Assembly (NCBI RefSeq): GCF_002906155.1 | Contig: NZ_MUJK01000001.1 | Span: 372,001-436,000 of the forward strand | Direction of reading: 5' to 3' | Source of the DNA: Pseudomonas laurylsulfativorans | Lineage (GTDB): Bacteria; Pseudomonadota; Gammaproteobacteria; Pseudomonadales; Pseudomonadaceae | Length of the DNA: 64,000 nt | Shown: positions 27,106-35,992 of the stretch, one piece after another | Layout: every line of letters starts with the position of its first letter | Position numbering within the stretch: the stretch's first letter is position 1 | The notes under the pieces: model-generated | Told to the model about the DNA's origin: nothing | Seen by the model: only the letters and a program-made list of their open reading frames with translations | The model's database searches: none | Position numbers and translations under genes: made by a program

Positions 27106-27978
27106 TCAACCCAGGTCGAGACTTTCGGCCACCTTGATAAAGGCCAGTGTCGCCGGAGATGCCTGGCGTCGATCGAGTACCGCCAGGCCAACCTGGCGCA
27201 ACACCGCCGGCGACAGCGGTTTTTTCACGCAGCGGCTGTCAATGTGATTGGGCAATGAACCTTCGGCAACCACCGTCACCCCGTCGCCACGAGCGACGAC
27301 ATCCAGGGTGCTCATCAACTGCGAGCAGCGATAGCGGATGTTGGGCGTCAGTCGGGCCGCAGTGAACAGACGTGAAACCAGCTCCGATGAACCGGCCTCG
27401 GTCAGTACAAACGGGGTGCGACACAGGTCTTTCAGGCTCAGGCTGTCGTAACGGGCCAACGGATGTCCGGCGGGCAGCAACGCGACCATCTGGTCTTCGA
27501 TCAGCGCGACCGTGTCGAAACGCTCCTCGGGCAACACCACAAAGCCGATGTCGATCCGTCGCTCCTCCAGCCACTGCAGCACCTGGCGGTCGGGGCCTTC
27601 GTCGATATGCACCTCGATGCCGGGATGAGTGGCGCGGTATTGCTGCAGAATCAACGGCAACAATTTGATCGATGAGGTCGGGCCGAAGGAGCCGATACGC
27701 AATGTGCCGCGTTTCATACCCCTCGCGTCGGCCGCTTCCTGGCGCAGGGTGTTGGCCAGGCCCAGCATCGCTCGGGCGCGCAGCAACAACTGCTGGCCAA
27801 TGTCGCTCAACTCGATCCGGGATTGATGCCGGAGCAACAACTCGACACCCAACTCCTGCTCCAGGGACTTCAAGGCATGGGACACCGCCGATTGGGAAAT
27901 ACCCAGGCGATTGGCCGCTGCCGTGAAACCGTGGAGTTCGGCCACGAGGGAGAAAATCTCCAGTTGAGTAAGGGTCAT
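27106..27978 (-). CDS. LysR-type transcriptional regulator
   Basis: The 290-residue protein has the LysR winged helix at the N-terminus (LTQLEIFSLVAELHGFTAAA, then NRLGISQSAVSHALKSLEQE) and the effector-binding domain from about residue 90, with TLRIGSFGPTSSIKLLPLIL. It is divergent from an EamA permease with 77 bases between the two starts, the usual arrangement for a LysR and its target. The ligand is unknown. Two short palindromes lie in the shared promoter. Confidence 0.92.
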   Translation of the reverse strand: MTLTQLEIFSLVAELHGFTAAANRLGISQSAVSHALKSLEQELGVELLLRHQSRIELSDIGQQLLLRARAMLGLANTLRQEAADARGMKRGTLRIGSFGPTSSIKLLPLILQQYRATHPGIEVHIDEGPDRQVLQWLEERRIDIGFVVLPEERFDTVALIEDQMVALLPAGHPLARYDSLSLKDLCRTPFVLTEAGSSELVSRLFTAARLTPNIRYRCSQLMSTLDVVARGDGVTVVAEGSLPNHIDSRCVKKPLSPAVLRQVGLAVLDRRQASPATLAFIKVAESLDLG

Positions 27979-28015
27979 GAGTGTTTACTCATTTTACGAT
28001 GACTGACTATTAGTC
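27979..28015. promoter_or_regulatory. Two palindromes in the LysR/EamA divergent promoter
   Basis: GAGT-GTTT-ACTC lies at 27979-27990 and GACTA-T-TAGTC at 28005-28015. Both are in the 77-base divergent gap and fit LysR autoregulatory sites of the T-N11-A kind. Binding is inferred. Confidence 0.45.
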
Positions 28016-28055
28016 GAAGGATACGTCATCTTTCCGACATGCGGTCCTGGAATCT

Positions 28056-29000
28056 ATGGCGATCTGCGAGCAAACCCTGTCAAAACCCTCGGATCTGCCG
28101 GTGTACCTGAAACTGGCGGCGGTCACCATGGTGTGGGGCGGCACCTTCGTTGCCGGACGCTATCTGGCCGGCAGCCTCAGTCCGCTGCTGGCGGCCAGCC
28201 TGCGGTTTCTACTGGCCAGCGTGGCGTTGCTGCTGTTTGTACGCATGGCGCGGATAACGCTGGTCCGGCCAAGCCCCCGGCAATGGCGGCAATTGCTGTT
28301 GCTTGGTTTTTTCGGGATCTATTTTTACAACCTGTGCTTCTTTTATGGCCTGCACTACATCAACGCTTCGCGGGCCTCTTTAATCGTCGCGTTGAATCCA
28401 GCCGTGATCGGCCTCGCTTCCTGGCTACTGTTCAAGGAGCGCCTGAACCGGGCCAAAGTTGTCGGTATTGCCGTTTGTATCGCGGGTGCGGGCGTAGTGA
28501 TCGTCAGTCGCAACCCGCAATTGTTGACCGGGGGTGCCGACGCCTGGCTCGGTGATCTGCTGATTTTCGGTTGCGTCCTCGGCTGGGGTGTCTATTCGCT
28601 GTTCTCCAGAGAACTGAACCAGACCCTGGGACCTGTGCAAACGGTGACGTATTCGATTCTGCTGGGCACCGTGATGCTCTGGATGACCTGCATCGTGCGC
28701 GATGAGGTGAGTGTCGCCGCGATCACCCAGTTGGGGGCGCAGCAATGGTTGAGCCTTTTATACCTGGGCGTGCTGGGATCGGCGCTGGCCTATATCGGCT
28801 ATTACGACGGCATCCGCAAAATCGGCGCGACACGTTCCGGAGTGTTCATTGCCTTGAACCCGCTGACGGCGGTGATCCTTGGCGCGCTGCTGCTGGATGA
28901 GCCATTGACGCTGGCCATGTGCCTGGGCGGCGGGCTGATTCTGGCAGGGATTTTCCTGTGCAATAAACCCCTTGCACGAGGAGGGAAAAAGGGGATTTGA
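28056..29000 (+). CDS. EamA/DMT-superfamily permease
   Basis: The 314-residue protein has ten predicted membrane segments in two EamA repeats. The first opens LAAVTMVWGGTFVAGRYLAG and the second begins DLLIFGCVLGWGVYSLFSRE. Members export metabolites such as amino acids or purines; the substrate cannot be read from the sequence. The divergent LysR gene probably controls it. It starts 77 bases from that gene, with no strong ribosome binding site. Confidence 0.9.
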   Translation: MAICEQTLSKPSDLPVYLKLAAVTMVWGGTFVAGRYLAGSLSPLLAASLRFLLASVALLLFVRMARITLVRPSPRQWRQLLLLGFFGIYFYNLCFFYGLHYINASRASLIVALNPAVIGLASWLLFKERLNRAKVVGIAVCIAGAGVVIVSRNPQLLTGGADAWLGDLLIFGCVLGWGVYSLFSRELNQTLGPVQTVTYSILLGTVMLWMTCIVRDEVSVAAITQLGAQQWLSLLYLGVLGSALAYIGYYDGIRKIGATRSGVFIALNPLTAVILGALLLDEPLTLAMCLGGGLILAGIFLCNKPLARGGKKGI

Positions 29001-29108
29001 TACAGAAGGCGGACAAACTGATTTACGCTGTGTAGAATCGGGTTACGCATACAATAATAATCGTCTTCTGGCAGCAGAAGCCTCGCCCGCAAGAGCCTTG
29101 GGTCGACA

Positions 29109-29213
29109 ATGAAGATATTCGGGTTTCAACTGATCTACGGTGACTTTCTCGCCCGCAGCGTGCGGGGCATCTCCTGCGCGCCACCCACCGGTCTCAGCAT
29201 TGCTTACAACTAA
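29109..29213 (+). CDS. Possible 34-residue peptide upstream of hpd
   Basis: An ATG opens the frame MKIFGFQLIYGDFLARSVRG and ends at LSIAYN, 37 bases before the hpd start. It is too short for a family call. It could be a leader peptide, but the ribosome binding site is poor. The rest of the 250-base gap before hpd shows nothing that I can name. Confidence 0.25.
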   Translation: MKIFGFQLIYGDFLARSVRGISCAPPTGLSIAYN

Positions 29214-29250
29214 CCTTTGTTAATTGATAAAGAATGATGAGGCGCCGACC

Positions 29251-30327
29251 ATGGCAGATTTATACGAAAACCCAATGGGCCTGATGGGCTTTGAATTCAT
29301 CGAGCTCGCATCGCCGACCCCGAACACCCTGGAGCCGATCTTCGAGATCATGGGCTTCACCAAGGTGGCGACCCACCGTTCCAAGGACGTGCACCTGTAT
29401 CGCCAGGGCGCGATCAACCTGATCCTCAATAACGAACCCCACAGCGTGGCCTCGTACTTTGCCGCCGAACACGGCCCGTCGGTGTGCGGCATGGCGTTCC
29501 GCGTCAAGGATTCGCAAAAAGCCTACAAGCGAGCCCTGGAAATCGGCGCCCAGCCGATCCACATTGAAACCGGCCCGATGGAGCTGAACCTGCCGGCGAT
29601 CAAAGGCATCGGCGGCGCGCCGCTGTACCTGATCGACCGCTTCGGCGAAGGCAGTTCGATCTATGACATCGACTTCGTGTTCATCGAAGGCGTTGACCGT
29701 CACCCGGTCGGCGCTGGCCTGAAGATCATCGATCACCTGACTCACAACGTGTATCGCGGTCGCATGGCCTACTGGGCCAACTTCTACGAGAAACTGTTCA
29801 ACTTCCGCGAAATTCGCTACTTCGACATCAAGGGCGAGTACACCGGCCTGACCTCCAAGGCCATGACCGCACCCGATGGCATGATCCGCATTCCGTTGAA
29901 CGAAGAATCGTCCAAGGGCGCCGGGCAGATCGAAGAGTTCCTGATGCAGTTCAACGGCGAGGGCATCCAGCACGTTGCTTTTCTCTCCGATGACCTGCTC
30001 AAGACCTGGGATCACCTGAAAAGCATCGGCATGCGTTTCATGACTGCACCGCCGGAGACTTACTACGAAATGCTCGAAGGCCGTTTGCCGAACCACGGCG
30101 AGCCAGTGGGCGAGTTGCAGGCACGGGGCATCTTGCTGGACGGTTCTTCCGAGTCGGGCGACAAGCGTCTGCTGCTGCAGATCTTCTCGGAAACCCTGAT
30201 GGGGCCGGTGTTCTTCGAGTTCATCCAGCGCAAGGGTGACGACGGTTTCGGCGAAGGCAACTTCAAGGCACTGTTCGAATCCATCGAGCGTGACCAGGTG
30301 CGTCGTGGTGTTCTCTCTACCGACTAA
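29251..30327 (+). CDS. hpd: 4-hydroxyphenylpyruvate dioxygenase
   Basis: The 358-residue Fe(II) enzyme converts 4-hydroxyphenylpyruvate to homogentisate in tyrosine catabolism. The iron ligands sit in the expected vicinal-oxygen-chelate positions: His in [11 protein letters not shown], His in [11 protein letters not shown] and Glu in [18 protein letters not shown]. The start follows a GATGAGGCG-type site. Downstream there is a short REP palindrome and no partner gene, so the homogentisate enzymes must lie elsewhere. Confidence 0.97.
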   Translation: MADLYENPMGLMGFEFIELASPTPNTLEPIFEIMGFTKVATHRSKDVHLYRQGAINLILNNEPHSVASYFAAEHGPSVCGMAFRVKDSQKAYKRALEIGAQPIHIETGPMELNLPAIKGIGGAPLYLIDRFGEGSSIYDIDFVFIEGVDRHPVGAGLKIIDHLTHNVYRGRMAYWANFYEKLFNFREIRYFDIKGEYTGLTSKAMTAPDGMIRIPLNEESSKGAGQIEEFLMQFNGEGIQHVAFLSDDLLKTWDHLKSIGMRFMTAPPETYYEMLEGRLPNHGEPVGELQARGILLDGSSESGDKRLLLQIFSETLMGPVFFEFIQRKGDDGFGEGNFKALFESIERDQVRRGVLSTD

Positions 30328-30346
30328 GCCGTTACACCGATAAAAC

Positions 30347-30370
30347 TGTGGGAGCGGGCTCGCTCCCACA
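30347..30370. repeat. Single REP-type palindrome after hpd
   Basis: GTGGGAGCG-GGCT-CGCTCCCAC is a perfect hairpin made from the two ends of a REP element. It may act as the hpd terminator although it lacks a T-run. Confidence 0.75.
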
Positions 30371-30386
30371 TTTGTCTTGCGTGGAC

Positions 30387-31268
30387 TTAAGGTCTGCGCT
30401 GCCGCACCAGATGCTTGAACCCTTCAAACACCAGCACCAGCACGGCCATCCAGATCGGGATGTAGGTCAGCCATTCGCCGGCCTTGATGCTTTCTCCCAG
30501 CAGCAACGCCACCCCCAGCAGCAACACCGGTTCGACGTAGCTCAACAAGCCGAACAGGCTGAACGGCAGCAGGCGGCTGGCAATGATGTAGACCACCAGC
30601 GCCGACGCACTGATCACGCCGAGCAGCGGGATCAACAGTGACAGCCATGGATACTGGTCAAACACGCCAAAACCTTGCGCGCCGCTCTGAACGAACCAGA
30701 ACGCCACCGGCAGCGTCAACGCCATGTCCAACCACAGTCCACCGAGATTGTCCGCCGCCAGCCGTTTGCGCAGCACGAAGTAGGTCGGATAGCCGATGCA
30801 GACCAGCAAGGTCGCCCAGGAAAAACCACCAACCTGGTACACCTCGTTGATCACGCCCAGGCAGGCGAACACCACGGCGATTTTTTGCAGATAGGACAGG
30901 CGTTCGCCATAGGCGAGGCGACCGGTCAGGACCATGGTCAGGGGCAACAGGAAATAACCGAGGGACACATCCAGGCTGTAACCGTTCAGCGGTGCCCACA
31001 TGAATAGCCACAACTGCACGCCGAGCAGGGCAGAGGAGAGAATCAGCGCGCCAATCAGTTTCGGATTGGCAATGGCGCGCCGAACGATCTCCAACACGCG
31101 CTTCCACTCGCCGGACACCACCATGAATACGGTCATGCACGGCACGGTCAGCAGCATGCGCCAACCAAAGATTTCCACGCCGCTCAAGGGAGTGAGCAGC
31201 GACGTGTAGTAATACATGACGGCAAACAGCACCGAGGCTGAAACCGATAGAGCGATACCTTTAGACAA
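30387..31268 (-). CDS. EamA-family permease, RarD-like
   Basis: The 293-residue protein has about ten membrane segments and the RarD-type start MSKGIALSVSASVLFAVMYYY, with LNGYSLDVSLGYFLLPLTMVL and ISASALVVYIIASRLLPFSLFG later. RarD-like proteins belong to the DMT superfamily, and chloramphenicol sensitivity has been tied to some members; the substrate here is unknown. It is a single gene, flanked by REP elements on both sides. Confidence 0.88.
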   Translation of the reverse strand: MSKGIALSVSASVLFAVMYYYTSLLTPLSGVEIFGWRMLLTVPCMTVFMVVSGEWKRVLEIVRRAIANPKLIGALILSSALLGVQLWLFMWAPLNGYSLDVSLGYFLLPLTMVLTGRLAYGERLSYLQKIAVVFACLGVINEVYQVGGFSWATLLVCIGYPTYFVLRKRLAADNLGGLWLDMALTLPVAFWFVQSGAQGFGVFDQYPWLSLLIPLLGVISASALVVYIIASRLLPFSLFGLLSYVEPVLLLGVALLLGESIKAGEWLTYIPIWMAVLVLVFEGFKHLVRQRRP

Positions 31269-31360
31269 GCTGTCCTCGCGTGATTTTGAGTGAGAATGAA
31301 ACGGGCGCAGAGGATACGTGGTTTTTCAGACGAATATTGACCGATCAATCAACACGGATC

Positions 31361-31447
31361 CTGTGGGAGCTTGCTCGCGATAGCGGTATACCAGCCAACA
31401 TTGATGTTGAATGTAAATCTGCTATCGCGAGCAAGCTCGCTCCCACA
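31361..31447. repeat. Inverted REP pair, type GTGGGAGCTTGCTCGCGATAGC
   Basis: Two inverted copies at 31361-31385 and 31421-31447, with a spacer rich in A and T. It ends 18 bases from the aldo/keto reductase remnant. Confidence 0.85.
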
Positions 31448-31464
31448 ATGGGTCACATGTTCAT

Positions 31465-31788
31465 TCAATTGTTGCGCGGTTTTCGACCGGAGACAAAATG
31501 GCTCACATCATTGAACCCCGGCGTCGATGCATGCCCCGGTGTCACTAGCGAATCGATGAACGCCTCGTCCTCGGCCGTGATCTGCACCGCCTGCGCCTTA
31601 GTGTAGGCGTCCCATTGCTCTTCGGTACGCGGCCCGACAATGGCCGAGGTCACGGCGCCGTTGTTCAGCACCCAGGCAATCGCGAACTCAGGCGCGTCAG
31701 GCTGGCGTCGAGACCGTTGAACAGGTGCTTGCGGCTCAGGCCGCTGCGGTTGGGGACGCCGTCCACGGGACCGAAGGTCTGGTGGTGC
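31465..31788 (-). pseudogene. Aldo/keto reductase remnant with internal deletion
   Basis: From 31788 the minus strand encodes HHQTFGPVDGVPNRSGLSRK then HLFNGLDASLTRL, a central piece of the aldo/keto reductase fold. At about 31710 the frame shifts to EFAIAWVLNNGAVTSAIVGP and runs to a natural C-terminus (EEQWDAYTKAQAVQITAEDE, ending SGRKPRNN). N-terminus, active-site tyrosine and lysine are missing. The upstream edge sits exactly at the stop of the MFS gene, so a deletion has fused the two. This is decay and not a working gene. Confidence 0.75.
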
Positions 31789-33099
31789 TTAGGCGCGCAG
31801 CGTGCGAGTCATGCGCAACGCCAGCAGACTGCCGCAGACAATCACGCCCGCCAGCAGATACAACGCCGCATCGGTCGAACCGGTGCTGTCCTTGACCCAA
31901 CCCACCAGGTACGGGCTGAGGAAGCCGGCCATCTGCCCCATGGAGTTGATCAACGCCAGGCCACCCGCGGCGGCGCCGGCACTGAGCATTGCGGTCGGTA
32001 CCGGCCAGAACATCGGCAGGCCGGTGAGGGCGCCCATGGTGGCGATGGTTAAACCAAGAATCGCGATGGCTGGGTTGGCGGCAAAGTTCACCGCGATCAG
32101 CAGCCCCAGCGCTCCCATCAGCATCGGTACCACCAAATGCCAGCGACGTTCTTTGCGCAGGTCCGCCGACCGGCCGACGATCAGCATGAACACCGCGGCG
32201 AGCAGATACGGAATCGCACTGAGCCAGCCGATCACCAGATTGTCGCTGAAGCCCAGGTTCTTGATGATCGATGGCAGCCAGAAGTTGATCGCGTATACGC
32301 CACTCTGGATGCAGAAGTAGATCAGGCCGAAGGCCCAGATCGCCGGGTTCTTGAACACCGCCAGCAGCGAATCAGTCGTGGTTTTTGGTTTGTTGGCCAG
32401 GTCCTCAGCGTGGTCGGCTTCCAGCACCGAACGCTCGAACGGAGTCAGCCACTTGGCGTTGGCGTAACTGTCGCTGAGCAGGAAATAAGCCAGGGCGCCG
32501 AGGACGACGGTCGGAATGCCTTGCAGCAGGAACATCCACTGCCAGCCAGCGAGACCGCCCTGGCCAGCGGCGAAGTGGTTGAGAATCCAGCCGGAGAACG
32601 GGCTGCCGAGCAGGCCGGACACCGGGATCGCCGACATGAACAGCGCCATGATGCGGCCACGGCGGAAGGTCGGGAACCACTGCGAGAGATACAGCACCAC
32701 GCCCGGGAAGAAGCCGGCTTCGGCGGCGCCGGTGAACAGGCGCAGGGTATAGAACTCGGTCGGCGTGGTGACGAACAGCAGGCAGGTCGACAGCGTGCCC
32801 CAGGTGATCATCATCAGCGCGATCCAGCGTCGCGGGCCGAACTTGGTCAACGCCAGGTTGCTTGGCACGCCGCACAGCACGTAACCGATGAAGAAGATGC
32901 CGGCACCGAGGCCGTACACGGTTTCGCTGAACTTCAGCGCGTCGAGCATCTGCAGTTTGGCAAATCCAACGTTTACCCGGTCGAGGTAGTTGAACAGGTA
33001 GCAGATGAAAATGAAGGGGATCAAACGCAGGGTAATGCGCTTGTAGACGGCGTTTTTGTCGTCAGCGATGGCCTCGGACGCTACGGCGCTCTGTGTCAT
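31789..33099 (-). CDS. MFS transporter of the anion:cation symporter family
   Basis: The 436-residue protein has about 12 membrane segments and the family opening LIPFIFICYLFNYLDRVNVG, followed by GLGAGIFFIGYVLCGVPSNL. This family takes up organic anions such as tartrate, glucarate, galactonate or 4-hydroxyphenylacetate. The start is the ATG 170 bases from the divergent CdaR-type gene. Glycerate kinase follows that regulator, so a C3-C6 sugar acid is the likely substrate (inferred). The ribosome binding site is modest (GAGAG). Confidence 0.9.
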   Translation of the reverse strand: MTQSAVASEAIADDKNAVYKRITLRLIPFIFICYLFNYLDRVNVGFAKLQMLDALKFSETVYGLGAGIFFIGYVLCGVPSNLALTKFGPRRWIALMMITWGTLSTCLLFVTTPTEFYTLRLFTGAAEAGFFPGVVLYLSQWFPTFRRGRIMALFMSAIPVSGLLGSPFSGWILNHFAAGQGGLAGWQWMFLLQGIPTVVLGALAYFLLSDSYANAKWLTPFERSVLEADHAEDLANKPKTTTDSLLAVFKNPAIWAFGLIYFCIQSGVYAINFWLPSIIKNLGFSDNLVIGWLSAIPYLLAAVFMLIVGRSADLRKERRWHLVVPMLMGALGLLIAVNFAANPAIAILGLTIATMGALTGLPMFWPVPTAMLSAGAAAGGLALINSMGQMAGFLSPYLVGWVKDSTGSTDAALYLLAGVIVCGSLLALRMTRTLRA

Positions 33100-33167
33100 G
33101 GCGGCTCTCTCTTTATTATGATTTTTTGCGATGCAAAGGGTAACGTTGATCGCCCAGAGAGTCTCGA

Positions 33168-33182
33168 CCACCCTCAGGGTGG
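33168..33182. promoter_or_regulatory. Palindrome in the MFS/CdaR divergent promoter
   Basis: CCACCCT-C-AGGGTGG is a perfect 7-1-7 palindrome in the 170-base gap between the two starts. It is a candidate operator for the CdaR-type regulator. Confidence 0.4.
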
Positions 33183-33269
33183 CTGTCTTTGTGCCTGAGC
33201 ACAGGGTTTGCCACCAAAGGCCTGTGCGGGTGAACAACCCGTCCCATCACCGTCTTCAAGGATCACTGC

Positions 33270-34397
33270 ATGTTCGAACTCGATCACGACCTGGCCCAGG
33301 ACATCGTCGACCGGGCAATGGCCATCCTGCCGTACAACGTCAACGTCATGGACAGCCAGGGCCTGATCCTGGGCAGCGGTGAACCGGAGCGGGTCAACAC
33401 GCGGCATGAAGGCGCGCAACTGGTCCTGGCCAACGGCCGGGTGGTGGAGATCGATGCGCAGACAGCGATTCATCTCAAGGGCGTGCAGCCGGGCATCAAC
33501 CTGCCGCTGATGCTTGATCAGCGCCTGATCGGCGTACTGGGTATCACCGGTGAACCCGAGCAACTGCGTACCTATGCCGAACTGGTGCGCATGACCGCCG
33601 AAATGCTGGTAGGCCAGCGCAACCAGCAGGCCGAACAGCAATGGCGGCGCCAGCGCTGCGATGATCTGCTGGCGCTGCTGCTCAGCGAAACCGGGGACTC
33701 TCCGCGACTGGTCGATGAAGCGGCCCAGTTGGGCCTCAAGCCACAAATGACCCGGGTGCCGTACCTGTTCGAGCTGGGTCAGGAACACGCACCGGGGCAA
33801 ACCGTCGAGGCACTCAGCGCCTGGTTGACCAGCCGTCATCCCGACAGTTGGTGCGTGAGTTCGGCCAAGACCTCGTTGCTCTGGTGCCGGCCGGCCGGCC
33901 AGTCGGTGGAGAACGAGCGCTTGCTGGACAAACTCGACGGCCTGGGCTGGAACATCCTGCGCATCGCCGTGGGCGGGCAAGCCGACGGGCTGGCAGGTTT
34001 GCGTCGCTGCTATCGTCGGGTCGGTGACTTGCTGGCCTACGGACGCGAGGTGCTGCCGCGCTCCCGATTGCTGACGCTGAACCGCTACCGGCTGCCGGTG
34101 ATGCTCTGGCGTCACCGCAATGACGACGCGCTCGACGAGTTGCTCAATCCGCTGCGCAAGGTCATCGCCAAGGACAGCAACGGCCAGTTGCTGGCGACCC
34201 TGCGCAGTTGGTGCGAACACGGCGGCCAGAGTCAGGCCTGCGCCGATGCCCTGGGCATTCATCGCAACAGCCTGCGGTATCGCATGGAGCGGATTGCCGA
34301 GCTCAGCGGGGTTGATCCGTTGCGGCTGGACGGCATGCTCGCGTTATACCTCGGCGTGCAACTGCTGCCACAAACGGACCAACGCGATCCCGTGTAG
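33270..34397 (+). CDS. cdaR: CdaR-type sugar-diacid utilisation regulator
   Basis: The 375-residue activator has the N-terminal sugar-diacid recognition domain (ELDHDLAQDIVDRAMAILPY, NVNVMDSQGLILGSGEPERV) and a C-terminal HTH_30 (ADALGIHRNSLRYRMERIAE). CdaR senses glycerate, galactarate or glucarate in E. coli. It is divergent from an MFS permease and upstream of glycerate kinase, which fits. Its stop codon TAG is the start of a REP element, so the 3' end was probably reset by the REP insertion. Confidence 0.92.
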   Translation: MFELDHDLAQDIVDRAMAILPYNVNVMDSQGLILGSGEPERVNTRHEGAQLVLANGRVVEIDAQTAIHLKGVQPGINLPLMLDQRLIGVLGITGEPEQLRTYAELVRMTAEMLVGQRNQQAEQQWRRQRCDDLLALLLSETGDSPRLVDEAAQLGLKPQMTRVPYLFELGQEHAPGQTVEALSAWLTSRHPDSWCVSSAKTSLLWCRPAGQSVENERLLDKLDGLGWNILRIAVGGQADGLAGLRRCYRRVGDLLAYGREVLPRSRLLTLNRYRLPVMLWRHRNDDALDELLNPLRKVIAKDSNGQLLATLRSWCEHGGQSQACADALGIHRNSLRYRMERIAELSGVDPLRLDGMLALYLGVQLLPQTDQRDPV

Positions 34398-34476
34398 GAG
34401 CTGGCTTGCCAGCGATGGCGTCCTCAAGGCCAGTACAAAATCCACTGGCCTCTCGCTGGCAAGCCAGCTCCTACAG
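34393..34476. repeat. Inverted REP pair, type GTAGGAGCTGGCTTGCCAGCGAT, overlapping the cdaR stop
   Basis: Copies at 34393-34418 and 34453-34476 with a 34-base spacer. The first T-A-G of the repeat is the cdaR stop codon. Confidence 0.85.
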
Positions 34477-34601
34477 AGGCCTGTGTGAATCATCGGGTTT
34501 TGTAGAAATGAACAATAATCCTCATCGGCGCTTGTGCAGCCGACCGGCGTTATTGTTCATGGCGGCTGGCAGCATGTGGACATTGGAACTGGAGAATTCC
34601 C

Positions 34602-35744
34602 ATGAAAATCGTGATCGCCCCCGATTCGTTCAAGGACAGCCTCAGCGCTCAAGGCGTGGCCGATGCCATTGCATTGGGATTGGCGCAGGTGTGGCCGGAT
34701 GCACAACTGATCAAATGCCCAATGGCCGACGGTGGGGAAGGGACCGTCGAGTCGATTCTTGCCGCGTGCGAAGGCGAGTTGCGCCGCACCGTGGTCCGCG
34801 GGCCGCTGGGAGCCACGGTGGATGCCGCCTGGGGTTGGTTGCCGCAGAGCCACACCGCAATCATCGAAATGGCCGAGGCTAGCGGTTTGCAGTTGGTCCC
34901 GGTGGCGCAACGGGATGCGTGCATCAGCAGCACCTTCGGTACCGGGCAATTGATCCGCGCCGCGCTGGATGCCGGTGCACTACGGGTGATCCTGGCGATT
35001 GGCGGCAGTGCAACCAATGACGGTGGCGCCGGTGCGATGCAGGCCCTGGGTGTGAAACTGCTGGACGCCCAGGGGCAGACGCTGTCACCGGGCGGGCTCG
35101 CACTGGCGCAATTGGCGCGCGTCGACCTGAGCGACCTTGATCCGCGTCTGGCACAGGTGCGCTTCGACATTGCCGCCGACGTTAACAACCCGCTGTGCGG
35201 CCCCCACGGAGCCTCGGCTATTTTTGGCCCGCAAAAAGGCGCCTCGCCCGTACAGGTCGAACAACTGGACCAGGCACTGGGGCACTTTGCCGACCATTGC
35301 GCGACCGCCTTGGGCAAGGACGTTCGCGACGAACCGGGCAGCGGCGCGGCGGGTGGCCTGGGGTTTGCCGCCAAAGCGTTCCTGGGCGCGCAATTCAAGG
35401 CCGGGGTCGAGGTGGTTGGCGAACTGGTGGGCCTGGACAAGGCCGTTGCAGGCGCCGATCTGGTGATCACCGGCGAGGGACGTTTCGATGCGCAAACCCT
35501 GCGCGGCAAAACGCCGTTTGGTGTGGCGCGTGTCGCCAGGCAGCACGCCGTACCGGTTATCGTCATCGCCGGCACGCTGGGCGATGGATATCAGGCGCTC
35601 TATGAGCATGGCATCGACGCTGCGTTTGCCCTGGCAAGCGGGCCGATGACCCTGGAGCAAGCCTGCGCCGAGGCGCCGCGCTTGCTGCGTGAACGGGCGA
35701 CCGATATCGCGCGTGTCTGGCGGATGGCTGTTCGCTGGGGCTGA
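34602..35744 (+). CDS. Glycerate kinase (GarK/GlxK type)
   Basis: The 380-residue enzyme phosphorylates D-glycerate. Family motifs are IVIAPDSFKDSLSAQGVADA at the start, CPMADGGEGTVESI, and ILAIGGSATNDGGAGAMQAL in the centre, with the C-terminal ITGEGRFDAQTL. This family makes 2-phosphoglycerate or 3-phosphoglycerate depending on the type. It follows the CdaR-type regulator and shares a theme with the divergent permease. GGAG lies nine bases before the ATG. Confidence 0.93.
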   Translation: MKIVIAPDSFKDSLSAQGVADAIALGLAQVWPDAQLIKCPMADGGEGTVESILAACEGELRRTVVRGPLGATVDAAWGWLPQSHTAIIEMAEASGLQLVPVAQRDACISSTFGTGQLIRAALDAGALRVILAIGGSATNDGGAGAMQALGVKLLDAQGQTLSPGGLALAQLARVDLSDLDPRLAQVRFDIAADVNNPLCGPHGASAIFGPQKGASPVQVEQLDQALGHFADHCATALGKDVRDEPGSGAAGGLGFAAKAFLGAQFKAGVEVVGELVGLDKAVAGADLVITGEGRFDAQTLRGKTPFGVARVARQHAVPVIVIAGTLGDGYQALYEHGIDAAFALASGPMTLEQACAEAPRLLRERATDIARVWRMAVRWG

Positions 35745-35752
35745 GGGTTTTT

Positions 35753-35888
35753 CTGTGGCGAGGGGGCTTGCCCCCGTTGGACTGTGAAGCAGTCCCACTT
35801 TTTGCCTGGTAAATCCCGTATACGTATTGCGGCTGCTGCGCAGCCGAACGGGGCGGTGCGGCGTTCCGACAAGCCCCCTTGCCACAAA
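35753..35888. repeat. Repeat pair of a different type, GTGGCGAGGGGGCTTGCCCCCGTTGG
   Basis: The two arms are at 35753-35780 and 35868-35888 in inverted orientation, with a further hairpin GGCTGC-TGC-GCAGCC at 35831-35845 between. It occupies the 248-base gap between glycerate kinase and the aminotransferase. Confidence 0.75.
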
Positions 35889-35992
35889 AGCTCCGCGGGC
35901 CGATTTAGTGGTGGAATTAAAAGCCATGGTGGCGCGTTTCGTGATTTGAGATAGGGTTGTGGCTGGGAGCACACGCGCGACAGGAGACAGAC

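Noticed and set aside
32137..33198. A 353-codon plus-strand frame opposite the MFS gene
   Set aside because: Composition is rich in Q, H, E and G as expected for a shadow of membrane-protein codons; the minus-strand frame has clear membrane segments and family motifs.
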